This document shows positions 47,438-55,025 of a stretch of 64,000 nt of DNA, piece after piece. The notes beneath the pieces are model-generated. The model worked only from the letters and a program-made list of their open reading frames with translations. It was not told where the DNA came from and did no database searches. The number at the start of each line of letters is the position of its first letter. Within the stretch, counting starts at the first letter, position 1. Location: the NCBI RefSeq assembly GCF_006716425.1, contig NZ_VFOZ01000002.1, positions 930,001 to 994,000 of the forward strand, read 5' to 3'. Source of the DNA: Actinoallomurus bryophytorum (GTDB lineage: Bacteria; Actinomycetota; Actinomycetes; Streptosporangiales; Streptosporangiaceae). Both the position numbers and the translations under genes were made by a program.

Positions 47438-48019
47438 ATGGAGGACGTCTTCGGCGACAGCCGGATCATGGCCATTCTGCGCGGGCTGCCCGAACGCGAG
47501 ACGGTCGAGCTGGCCGTGCGGGCGTGGGATCTCGGGATCCGGCTGGTCGAGGTGCCGGTGCAGACGCCCGATGCCCTGCCCTCCCTGCGGGCGGTGGTCG
47601 CCGCCGGGCGTGAGCGGGGGCTTCCCGTCGGCGCCGGAACGGTGATCTCGCTGGAGCAGGTACGCGAGGTCGCGGCGGCCGGTGCCGCGTTCACCGTGGC
47701 ACCCGGCTTCGACCCGGCCATCGCCACCGCCTCGGCCGGCATGGGCCTGCCGCACCTGCCGGGCGTGGCCACCCCGGGCGAGATCCAGGCCGCGCTGCGA
47801 CACGGCCTGACCTGGCTCAAGGCGTTCCCCGCGAGCGCCTTGGGCACGGCGTGGTTCACCGCGATGCGCGGACCGTTCCCCCAGATCAACCTGGTGGCCA
47901 CCGGCGGCCTGGACGCACGCACCGCCCCGGACTACCTCGCCGCGGGCGCCCGCGTGGTGGCGGTCGGCTCCGCCCTCGCCGACGCCGAACAGGTCGGCCT
48001 GCTGTCGAAGCTGTGCTGA
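47438..48019 (+). CDS. KDPG/KDPGal-type aldolase (Eda family)
   Basis: This 193-residue class I aldolase should split 2-keto-3-deoxy-6-phospho-sugar acids into pyruvate and glyceraldehyde-3-phosphate. Landmarks are IMAILRGL, RLVEVPVQTP with the catalytic Glu position, GAGTVIS, PHLPGVATPGEI and the Schiff-base lysine in WLKAFPAS. ATG 47438 is preceded by GGAGGG. The frame upstream to 47114 is non-coding. It ends 8 bp before the tRNA-Phe-like repeat that marks the left border of the integrated segment. Confidence 0.85.
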   Translation: MEDVFGDSRIMAILRGLPERETVELAVRAWDLGIRLVEVPVQTPDALPSLRAVVAAGRERGLPVGAGTVISLEQVREVAAAGAAFTVAPGFDPAIATASAGMGLPHLPGVATPGEIQAALRHGLTWLKAFPASALGTAWFTAMRGPFPQINLVATGGLDARTAPDYLAAGARVVAVGSALADAEQVGLLSKLC

Positions 48020-48026
48020 CCGTAGG

Positions 48027-48070
48027 CCTGAAAAGCGGAAGGTCGGCGGTTCGACCCCGCCCCTGCCCAC
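48027..48070 (+). repeat. attL-like direct repeat: 3' half of tRNA-Phe (copy 1)
   Basis: Forty-four bases read anticodon loop CTGAAAA, the 3' anticodon stem, variable loop, T-arm GGCGGTTCGACCCCGCC and acceptor CCTGCCC plus ACC, exactly the 3' half of a tRNA-Phe. There is no 5' half. An identical copy lies at 53227-53270. Confidence 0.85.
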
Positions 48071-48088
48071 CACCTCTGAACAGCCAAG

Positions 48089-48121
48089 ACGCCCCGGAGC
48101 CATCAGGCCCGGGGCGTTTTT
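48089..48121 (+). terminator. Rho-independent terminator after tRNA-Phe half (copy 1)
   Basis: An 8-bp stem CGCCCCGG/CCGGGGCG with an 11-base loop is followed by six T residues, placed as a tRNA terminator. Confidence 0.8.
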
Positions 48122-48144
48122 GACGGCAACGGTGACGGCAACCG

Positions 48145-48771
48145 CTACCGCAGTTCGTCTTCTGAGCAGTGGGGAATGTTGGGTCGCGACATGCCTGGGA
48201 TGACATGCACGTCCGCTTGGGAGACCCAGCCCCCATCACCATCCAGCCAGTACCAGAGGCCCTTCCCCTGTAGTTCGACGTAGCAGCGGACCCATACGGT
48301 TGTGCCGCCGAGGATGGCGCCGTGCGCGTAGCCGGGTGACCCACCAGGCCCATCTGCAGGCCGAAGGATTTGGGGGTCATGGCCATTCGCCGATAGCGCA
48401 TGACTGCCCTCATCGGTCCTAGAGGGGTCAAACCATTGGTGATAAGTGAAGGCTCCTACGGGGATGGCACTGGCGAGGGTCAGCGCAAGCCATAGTGCGT
48501 TGACCTTCTTCTTCAACGACCGAGCCTCTGCGGCCCGCGTCGCTAACGCAACCACGCAAGTGATCGCGGAGCCAGCCAGGAACATCACGAACCAGGGGAC
48601 GTGGGCGATCCCCACGACAGCAGCGACTCCGGAGGATGCGACGCCGATGCTGAGCAGGATCAAGTCCGTGTGTGTCCATAGGCCGACGCTCGATTTCCGC
48701 CTGACGGGCCGTATGCCCTTGGCGTTGGTCTCATCGCTCTTGGAAGGCACAGCGTCATCCATCTCGGTCAT
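48145..48771 (-). CDS. Integral membrane protein of unknown function
   Basis: This 208-residue protein has a basic N-terminal cytoplasmic part and three hydrophobic helices (LILLSIGVASSGVAAVVGI, WFVMFLAGSAITCVVAL, ALWLALTLASAIPVGAF). An external tail of about 90 residues follows, with Gly/Trp-rich strands (GLWYWLDGDGGW). I recognise no family. It is inside the tRNA-Phe-flanked segment, downstream of an integrase remnant, so it is probably cargo of a mobile element. Only a terminator and no clear ribosome site precede the ATG. Confidence 0.55.
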   Translation of the reverse strand: MTEMDDAVPSKSDETNAKGIRPVRRKSSVGLWTHTDLILLSIGVASSGVAAVVGIAHVPWFVMFLAGSAITCVVALATRAAEARSLKKKVNALWLALTLASAIPVGAFTYHQWFDPSRTDEGSHALSANGHDPQILRPADGPGGSPGYAHGAILGGTTVWVRCYVELQGKGLWYWLDGDGGWVSQADVHVIPGMSRPNIPHCSEDELR

Positions 48772-48775
48772 TAGA

Positions 48776-48812
48776 CGAGGATGCCCCGGGATCGGATTCC
48801 GGGGCATCCTCG
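48776..48812 (-). terminator. Perfect 14-bp hairpin after integrase remnant
   Basis: Arms 48776-48789 and 48799-48812 are fully complementary. They follow the integrase stop and precede the membrane protein gene. Confidence 0.75.
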
Positions 48813-48826
48813 TTGGTCTTGCTGTT

Positions 48827-48938
48827 CTAACTCAGTGCGTCTCCTAGCTTCTCGGCTGCCTTCCGTTTCTCGTCGAGTGCGGCGTGTGCGTAGATGGTCA
48901 TCGTGACTCCGATGTCGCTGTGGCCGACGATGTCCCTT
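48827..48938 (-). pseudogene. C-terminal remnant of a tyrosine site-specific integrase (A)
   Basis: The minus strand reads DIVGHSDIGVTMTIYAHA, then a basic helix ending in a stop. This is the GHS...Y end of phage-type tyrosine recombinases, including the nucleophile tyrosine in IYAH. Homology breaks off abruptly at about 48938, where an IS110 fragment begins on the other strand. Only about 36 residues remain, so it cannot be active. Confidence 0.8.
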
Positions 48939-49262
48939 CATCCGCGAGATCGGCGCCATGCTCGAACGCGGCCCGACCGCCGGACAACTCGCAGCCGAAG
49001 TCGGCACGGCACCCGTCACCCGAGCCAGCGGAAAGGTTCCATACGGTCGGGTTCCGACACGCCGCCAACCGGCCCGCGCGCAAAGCCCTGACAATCCCTG
49101 GGTCGCCGACCTCTACCACGCGCTCGCAACCGCGGCAAACGCCACCCACAAACGGTCCGCATCCTCGGTCGCGGCTGGCTCCGCGTCATGCACACCTGCT
49201 TCCGCAACGGCACGCCCTACGAACCCGCCGTCCACACCAGGCATGCCACCACGACTGCTTGA
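48939..49262 (+). pseudogene. IS110-family transposase C-terminal remnant
   Basis: Fragments in different frames read LAAEVGTAPVTRASGK, FRHAANRPARKALT and, near the end, GKRHPQTVRILGRGWLRVMH with CFRNGTPYEP before a stop. This order is that of the C-terminal (transposase_20 and following) region of IS110-type DEDD transposases. At least two frameshifts and loss of the N terminus make it inactive. Confidence 0.75.
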
Positions 49263-49407
49263 GTGCTGCTGCGGCGCTTCCGGTCCTCGCTTCGCTGCGG
49301 TCCGGGTCACCTTGCCACCGAATACCCAACTGCCCGACAGGCCGGGCACTACTACGCTGATCTACGGCTAGATCATCAACCAGCCGACGGCATTGGAGCC
49401 TGGCGTG

Positions 49408-49800
49408 GATGAGCCCACTCTCCTGCGGAATCAACTAGCGCAGGGACCACGGCCGACAGGGCAGGCATCGCCTGGTTTGAAGCTCTAGCCGACAACGAGC
49501 AATTCAACGCACTGCGCAAACTCGCAGACTTCTTTCTCCAAGCCGGCGCAACCGGCCAAGACGCGCAAGACAGCATCCTCAGAGCCGGCATCCGCCCTAC
49601 CCACACTCCCGCCGTGCTGATCACGCGCGGAACATTGCGGTCAGGTTGGCAAGATCACGAACCTGCCACCATACGAACGAACCAAGGCGTTCACACTCCT
49701 GATCGCCTTGTTCAGCATCGCCGACGAAAGACGGCGCACGCACTTGTGCGCCCGACAGTGCAGCCATGCCTGGCACCACCTCGAAAACACGGCCAGTTGA
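49408..49800 (+). pseudogene. DUF5958-family gene, frameshifted
   Basis: A conserved pattern GIAWFEALADNEQF, KLADFFLQAGATGQDAQDSI, RAGIRPTHTPAVLITRG and then, in a shifted frame, ITNLPPYERTKAFTLLIALF and CSHAWHHLENTAS matches DUF5958 proteins as I know them. Frame changes lie near 49460 and 49650. The family's function is unknown and it often sits in accessory regions. Confidence 0.6.
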
Positions 49801-50099
49801 CTCAGGGAACTGCCGCGCGGCTCCCCGACCTGCCTGGCGGTCTGCGTCCGCTTCGCGGCAGAGACGCGATCGACGAGGAGTGACAGGCCCTGGCCCGCAC
49901 GCCGGACAGGGATGACCCCGGGGTACGGCCAGGAGGAACGTCCGGCGGTGCAGCCAGTGCGCTGCCCGGCTGCCCGAGGGCCGCAGGCGGTCGCGCCGGT
50001 ACTGCACGGCCTGCCGAGTCGGACGATGTTGCGAAGGCGCCCGCCCGTGTTCTGGCAGTGGCTGCTGTCCGGCTTCGCCGCCCCGCCGACCGAAGCTAC
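49801..50099. other. No gene recognised
   Basis: This 299-bp stretch between the DUF5958 remnant and the end of the ArsR-type gene shows only frames without recognisable motifs or ribosome sites. Confidence 0.5.
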
Positions 50100-51185
50100 T
50101 CAGCGTAGTACGGCCGCCAGCAGGTCGGCTCCCAGCGCCGTCAGATCGGGCAGATTGAGGGTGTAACGGACGTAACGACCGTGCCGCCGGGCCGTGAGCA
50201 GGCCCGCGCGGCGCAGGGCAGCGAGGTGGCGGGAAACCTCCGGGGGCGAAAGTTCCCAGGCATGGGCCAGCTCACCGGTGGTGTGCGGGCCGCGGGCCAG
50301 GGTGCGCAGCAGCCGCAGCCGTACCGGATGCGCGAGTGCCTCCAGCCGTAGCGTGACCGTTTCCAGCGATACCGGCTCCGGTGGACTCGGCTTGGCGACG
50401 GGGTACTGCACCACCGGCCGCCGCCCGGGCGCGTGGATCGCCACCAGGTGCGGGCGACCGAAGACGCTGGGGAGGAAGGTGACCCCGGTACCGTGGGCGG
50501 CGGTCGCATTGTCCTGCAGCTTGTCCACGATGATGCAGCTGCCGTCCGGCGCCAGGGTCACGGCGCTGGAGACCGACGCGAGTGCCGCCCCGATGCCGTG
50601 GTGCCTCAGCAGGTCGTTCTTCAGGCGCAGGTCGGTGGCGAGTTGCACGGCGACGCCCGTCCAGGCGGCGTCGAAGAAGGCCTCCGCGCACTGTTCGAGG
50701 GTGTGACGCACCCGCGCCCGTACGACGGCCGGGTCCGCGAGCAGCCGTTCCGCGAAGGCCTCTTGGAGCGCGCCGCGGGCCTGGGCCAGGTCCAGGGCCC
50801 GCTCGCGCGCCGTAGCGTCGGCGAGCGGCGACGGCGCGGCGAAGTGGACCCGGTTGCTGCCGCACGTGGTGACGAGTGCGGCGGTCACATAGGTTTCATC
50901 GTCGATCCGGTCCACATCGTCCAACTCCTCGGCGAGGGTCGGCCGGGGACGAGCGGGGACCAGGAAGTCGGCTCGTGAGGAACGCCACAGGAACTCCGCC
51001 TCCCTGAGCCGCCCGGCCAGCTCCGGCCGCAGCCCAGCCCAGACGTCCCCGGCCCAGCCAGCGAGCTGCGGGTGATGCCCGGGTTCGGCCAGCACATGCA
51101 GCATTGCGGTCAGCTCGGCCAGCGGGGAGGCGGCGAACCGCAGTCGCTCGGACGGCAGGCCGCTGATGTCGATCCTCAACGTCAT
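50100..51185 (-). CDS. ArsR-type winged-helix regulator with DUF5937 N-terminal domain
   Basis: This 361-residue protein has a long N-terminal region (about 1-270, opening LRIDISGLPSERLRFAASPL and resembling DUF5937) and a C-terminal winged helix: RLEALAHPVRLRLLRTLARG, TTGELAHAWELSPPEVSRHL and TARRHGRYVRYTL. It should bind DNA and sense an unknown ligand through the N-terminal domain. It diverges from an MFS gene, with a clear dyad between them, so it probably represses that exporter. This pair is the only intact cargo with an evident logic inside the tRNA-Phe-flanked segment. Confidence 0.8.
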   Translation of the reverse strand: MTLRIDISGLPSERLRFAASPLAELTAMLHVLAEPGHHPQLAGWAGDVWAGLRPELAGRLREAEFLWRSSRADFLVPARPRPTLAEELDDVDRIDDETYVTAALVTTCGSNRVHFAAPSPLADATARERALDLAQARGALQEAFAERLLADPAVVRARVRHTLEQCAEAFFDAAWTGVAVQLATDLRLKNDLLRHHGIGAALASVSSAVTLAPDGSCIIVDKLQDNATAAHGTGVTFLPSVFGRPHLVAIHAPGRRPVVQYPVAKPSPPEPVSLETVTLRLEALAHPVRLRLLRTLARGPHTTGELAHAWELSPPEVSRHLAALRRAGLLTARRHGRYVRYTLNLPDLTALGADLLAAVLR

Positions 51186-51226
51186 CCCCTCATCATCGCT
51201 GGTCGGATGGCCGACGACCGCGTCGC

Positions 51227-51243
51227 TTGACGGTATCCGTCAA
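51227..51243. promoter_or_regulatory. Operator dyad between ArsR-type regulator and MFS gene
   Basis: TTGACGG-TAT-CCGTCAA is a perfect inverted repeat with 7-bp arms, 41 bp upstream of each divergent gene start. The left arm also contains a TTGACG -35-like sequence. Confidence 0.65.
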
Positions 51244-51284
51244 CCGACGTGCCCAGCCCGGCGGCCGAACGCACCGTTGACGCC

Positions 51285-52526
51285 ATGGCAACCACCACCA
51301 AGATCCAGCCCCGCGCCCTCGTCCGTGCCTCCGGAGGCCCCCGCTATGCCGTCGCCCTGGCCGTGGACGCGCTCGGCACCGGCTTGCTGCGGCCCTTTCT
51401 GCTGCTCTACGGGGTGACGGTGCTGAGCCTGTCCGCGTCGGCCACAGGCATCGCCATGACGGTCGGCGCCGTCATGGGTCTGGTGTGCATGCCCGCGGTC
51501 GGCCGATGGCTGGACCGGGGCGCACGCAGCACGGTCGTGGCGGCGTCGATGCTGGTGCGGGTGCTGGGCGTGGCGCTGCTGCTGGCCACCCCGGCGGGAC
51601 ACGTCTGGCTGTTCGCGACGGCGGCGCTCTTCCTCGGCATCGGCAACCAGGCATGGCCGGCCGCCCACGCAGCCCTCGTGGCCACGGTCGCCCACGGCCG
51701 CGAACGCGACACCGCTCTCGCGGGAGGCCGCGCCCTGCGCAACGCCGGCCTGGGCGCGGGCGCGATCCTCGCCACCGCGTGCCTGGCGGGCGGCACCACC
51801 GCACTGCAGGCGCTGGCAGCCGTCACCGGGCTCGCCTATCTCGCTGCGGCAGCCTTGGCGTGGTCGGTCCACGTGCACGCTCATCCGGCCGCTACCCCGG
51901 CCAAGGGCAGGGACGACGGGCCCGCACCCTCGATGCGCGCGCTGTTGGCCGCCAACGTGGTCTACGCCTTCTGCCTCAACGTCACCGAAATCGCGGTCCC
52001 TCTGGTCCTGGTGACACAGTTGCACACATCCCCGGTGTGGTCGGCAGCCATCTTCGTGGCCAACACGGTGCTGGTGGTCACCCTGCAGGTACCGGTCACC
52101 GTCCTGATGTCCCGCTTCTCCCGGCGGACCGTGCTGGCTCTCGCCGGCGTGGTACTCACCGCTTCCTACCTCGGCTTCCTCGCGGCCACCTCGCTGGGAC
52201 ACGGCTGGGGTGCCCCGGCCATCGCCACGGTGGCCGTGGTCTGCACCATCGGCGAGATCATCTATGCAGGCAGCGCCACCGCGTTCGTCACCGCCCTCGC
52301 CCCGGCCCACGTCCTGGGACGCGCCCTCGCCCGCTTCCAGCTCTCCACGGGCTTCGGCCTGGCCGCCTCCCCAGCGGTCATCACCGCTCTCGCCTCCCAC
52401 GGCTCGGCCATCCTCTGGGGCAGCCTCGCCGCTGCGACGCTCATCTCCGCCTCCGCCGTTGCCACCGAGAAGGATCAAAGAACGCGGCTCAGCGGTTGTT
52501 GCCGCCGGGCGCGAGCAGGCTCGTGA
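51285..52526 (+). CDS. MFS transporter (DHA1-like)
   Basis: This 413-residue protein of about 12 helices probably expels a small compound. The N-terminal half has DALGTGLLRPFLLLYGV and MPAVGRWLDRGARS (motif A); the second half has NVTEIAVPLVLV. ATG 51285 is preferred over 51249. The last roughly 20 residues (EKDQRTRLSGCCRRARAGS) are hydrophilic and come from sequence antisense to an integrase pseudogene, so the true 3' end may have been replaced when the two were joined near 52485. Divergent from its presumed ArsR-type repressor. Confidence 0.82.
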   Translation: MATTTKIQPRALVRASGGPRYAVALAVDALGTGLLRPFLLLYGVTVLSLSASATGIAMTVGAVMGLVCMPAVGRWLDRGARSTVVAASMLVRVLGVALLLATPAGHVWLFATAALFLGIGNQAWPAAHAALVATVAHGRERDTALAGGRALRNAGLGAGAILATACLAGGTTALQALAAVTGLAYLAAAALAWSVHVHAHPAATPAKGRDDGPAPSMRALLAANVVYAFCLNVTEIAVPLVLVTQLHTSPVWSAAIFVANTVLVVTLQVPVTVLMSRFSRRTVLALAGVVLTASYLGFLAATSLGHGWGAPAIATVAVVCTIGEIIYAGSATAFVTALAPAHVLGRALARFQLSTGFGLAASPAVITALASHGSAILWGSLAAATLISASAVATEKDQRTRLSGCCRRARAGS

Positions 52527-52955
52527 GCTCGGCGATCGCCTCGGGGAGACGGCTTGAAGTAGCGGCGGACGTTCTCCGGCTTCTAGTGCCGGGATATCGC
52601 CATCAGCATCAACAGCGAGGCGCCCTGTTCGCCGAGATAGGTCAGGGCGGAGTGACGGTACTCATGCAGGCCCCACAGCCCGTCCCGGGCCCGCGCACGG
52701 CTGTGTGCTCGTCGAGCAGCGCGCGAGCCTGTCCGTACGACTGGCGGGCCAACCTGGTGTCTGGGCAGACGTCGCGGGGGGCGGACGACCTTGCTCGGCC
52801 CCGGGTCGGCGGTGGGTGACGAACACAGGCCCGCGCATGCGGCCCTTCAGCAGACGGGACAGCAGCCGGACGGTGCCGGCATCCCATTACACGGGCTCCA
52901 GCACGTAGTCCTCGCGAGCCTGGCCCCGGCGGCGGGTTTTGGTCCGGGCGCCCTT
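52489..52955 (-). pseudogene. Tyrosine integrase C-terminal pseudogene (B)
   Basis: The minus strand shows REDYVLEPV, stop, [76 protein letters not shown], stop, KPENVRRYFKPSP, then EAIAELTSLLAPG after a one-base shift. The HxYRH box, histidine SRH and tyrosine RRY are the R-H-Y elements of a tyrosine recombinase. Two in-frame stops and at least two frameshifts inactivate it. It is unrelated in detail to remnant A. Confidence 0.75.
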
Positions 52956-53104
52956 ACTGGATATCGAACAGGTCCACCCGCCGGGAACGTGACCGCTCGG
53001 GCTCCAGTGGACTGGTCGTCGCGTCCGGTAGCGAGGTGTAGAAGGTCATGCGCCCAAGCGTCCGCACGCTGACTTGCGGGTCGCATGACGTGCCGGCCCA
53101 CGGC

Positions 53105-53241
53105 GAATGCACATGCGGCCTGACGACAACGTTGACGACTACGTCCCCTTCCATCGGCTCACATGGGCACACGTCGACCACCGTCTGACCTCGGCTCGGA
53201 TGCTGCGAGCAGGGCTGATGTCACTTCTGAAAAGCGGAAGG
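53105..53241 (+). repeat. Element-end repeat, copy 1
   Basis: About 137 bp ending in the first bases of the tRNA-Phe half match 54798-54922 closely, including CTCACATGGGCACAC, CACCGTCTGACCTCGGC and CTTCTGAAAAGCGGAAGG. Copy 1 has an 11-bp extra segment. It appears to be a conserved end of an integrated element abutting its att site. Confidence 0.75.
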
Positions 53242-53270
53242 TCGGCGGTTCGACCCCGCCCCTGCCCACC
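53227..53270 (+). repeat. attR-like direct repeat: 3' half of tRNA-Phe (copy 2)
   Basis: Identical over 44 bases to 48027-48070, and exactly 5,200 bp from it. It differs only in flanking sequence and has no 5' tRNA half. It marks the right border of the integrated segment. Confidence 0.85.
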
Positions 53271-53285
53271 GCCAAAGATCAGCGA

Positions 53286-53326
53286 AAACAGCGCCCGACC
53301 TACATGAACAGGTCCGGGCGCTGTTT
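53286..53326 (+). terminator. Terminator after tRNA-Phe half (copy 2)
   Basis: Perfect 12-bp arms AAACAGCGCCCG (53286-53297) and CGGGCGCTGTTT (53315-53326) with a 17-base loop. The sequence differs from the terminator after copy 1. The next 300 bases hold no recognisable gene. Confidence 0.75.
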
Positions 53327-53636
53327 GCTTTCTGTCCGGCTGTGTACGGCCGTGACCGGGTGGCGGCGGGTGACTGTGCCAAATACGTGCCGAAGCCCTG
53401 GCCTCAATGAGCTGCCTCGATGTGCTTGTGGGCAACAGGCTCGGAGCGACCTGGGGTGGGCGCGATGGTGATGGCGGCGAAGCCAGCAGTCCGGAGCTGG
53501 TCACGGTAGACGGAAGTGACGTTCCCGAGGCACAGCCGACCTGTTGCTCTGCCGCCCCCTTACCGCAGCCGATGTGCAGTGCCGCTGTCGACCGGCCGCG
53601 ACACTGCACCCGTTGGTGGCCCACGCCGTCCGGGCC

Positions 53637-53830
53637 TTACGAGAGTGGGCCGGCCGGGGGTGTCGTGATGTATGGACGCCCGGCAACCACTTCAGGCCCG
53701 GTCCAGCGGATGAGTTGCTCGCACACCAGCCGGACGCCGAGCGCCGAGACCATGCCCGTGGCGATCGAGATGGGGATGCCCAGCCAGGGCGGCGACCGCG
53801 CAGCGGATTCAGGGCGCAGGCTGGTCTCGG
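53637..53830 (-). pseudogene. Possible small membrane-protein remnant
   Basis: A minus-strand frame without ATG at its head reads PPWLGIPISIATGMVSALG, RLVCEQLIRWTGPEVVAG and YITTPPAGPLS before a stop. This is protein-like composition with one hydrophobic segment. It overlaps the end of the upstream gene in another frame, as a coupled downstream gene would. Its start may be lost by mutation. Confidence 0.3.
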
Positions 53831-54255
53831 CTCCAGATTTGAACGCCCCGCGGAAGGTCCTCGATGCCGCCGCCTTCGGGGATCATGCCCCAGAGGAAGG
53901 GGATCAGGTACTGAGGTGGTTCGCCCAGGAGCGCGACAAGGTCGTCCTCAGTAATGGTGAGGGTGAATCCTGAGCCCGTTCGCCCCGAGTCCCATCCTTG
54001 TTCGATGGCCCGTCGGATGCAGCCACTGACGAGAACGGGACGGATTGCGATCGTTCGCTCTCCCAGCCAGTTGTCTGGCCGGGCGCAAGGGAGTGTCACC
54101 ATAAGAACGCTCACCGGCTCCTCGGCGCGCTCAACGGCGAAGGTGAGAGGGGCCCAGTTGTTGCCCTGGCTGTAGGTCGGCTTGTGTCTGACTAGCCAGC
54201 GGTAGACGGTGCCGTCGACGGCGATGGACCGTGAGCCCTTCTTGGGCATCGCCAT
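53809..54255 (-). CDS. Conserved actinobacterial hypothetical protein
   Basis: This 148-residue soluble protein opens MPKKGSRSIAVDGTVYRWLV and contains PTYSQGNNWAPLTFAVE, VTLPCARPDNWLGE and IRPVLVSGCIRRAIEQGWD, a pattern I recall from uncharacterised actinobacterial proteins. ATG 54255 (or 54249) gives the normal start; upstream codons to 54585 look non-coding. It lies outside the 5.2-kb repeat pair but before the third repeat, so it may be cargo of a second element. Function is unknown. Confidence 0.6.
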   Translation of the reverse strand: MAMPKKGSRSIAVDGTVYRWLVRHKPTYSQGNNWAPLTFAVERAEEPVSVLMVTLPCARPDNWLGERTIAIRPVLVSGCIRRAIEQGWDSGRTGSGFTLTITEDDLVALLGEPPQYLIPFLWGMIPEGGGIEDLPRGVQIWSRDQPAP

Positions 54256-54797
54256 GGCCGCCTCCGTGCTTGCTGTTGTTCCGGCGCTGTTCCGTGGGGG
54301 CACCACAATCAGCGAGGAGTGATGCGAGACGACCGAAAGTGTAATCGCTGCATATCCACGGTTTACAGGGTCCAAACCAAGGTGCTTGGCTCGGTACTGC
54401 ACCTGGGAACGGCGATTTCTCTCTCGGGCGCGCTGAAAAGAAGCAAGGGGGCTTCCGCGAAGGGAGCACCCGCACCTGCGGCCTCTCCTGATGCGCGCGG
54501 AGATGCGCAAGTTCCTTGAATCGAGCCGGCTGCCCGGTGGCTGGCAGATTGGCGGAGACTGCCGACTCATGGGACAGCCGCACATCGTCCATGCGGAGCA
54601 CGATCTGGAGATGCGATTCCTCAGAGAGAGGAGGCGCGCCTATCCAGGCGGCGTCCCCGGGGCAGGGAAGAACCGCGCCTGACACGAGCGGTGGACCGGC
54701 CCATCACTGGACTTCGACCTCCCATCGCCCCATCTCCGCGTCGTCCTAACCGACCGCACCCTGACTCGCGGATCCCGCGACGAGCCGGGCCTATGGG
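54256..54797. other. Gene-poor stretch
   Basis: This 542-bp region contains only short frames (for example 54491-54682, plus strand, 63 codons, RFLRERRRAYPGG) without a family match. It probably holds decayed element DNA. Confidence 0.4.
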
Positions 54798-54922
54798 GAA
54801 CGCGCATGCGACCTGACGACAACGTCGCCTTCCAGCGGCTCACATGGGCACACATCGATCACCGTCTGACCTCGGCAGGAGCGCTGCGACCAGGGCCGAT
54901 GTCGCTTCTGAAAAGCGGAAGG
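54798..54922 (+). repeat. Element-end repeat, copy 2, with truncated att core
   Basis: It matches 53105-53241 up to and including CTTCTGAAAAGCGGAAGG, then diverges at 54923. Only the first 16 bases of the tRNA-Phe half remain. It looks like the border of a second, partly deleted integration at the same site. Confidence 0.7.
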
Positions 54923-55025
54923 CCTGCCAGCAGCTCGAAAAGTCCAGCCTCGGTGAGGATCCCGCAGCGAAACACCAGGTCACCGTGCGAAACCGAGGTT
55001 TCGAGCCCAACAGGTGCGCAAGAGG

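Noticed and set aside
48027-48070. Complete tRNA-Phe
   Set aside because: Sequence begins at the anticodon loop; upstream bases are the end of the aldolase gene, with no D-arm or 5' acceptor.
48000-55000. CRISPR array suspected from repeated short motifs
   Set aside because: The repeats are two or three long tRNA-derived copies kilobases apart, not regularly spaced short repeats; no cas genes are present.
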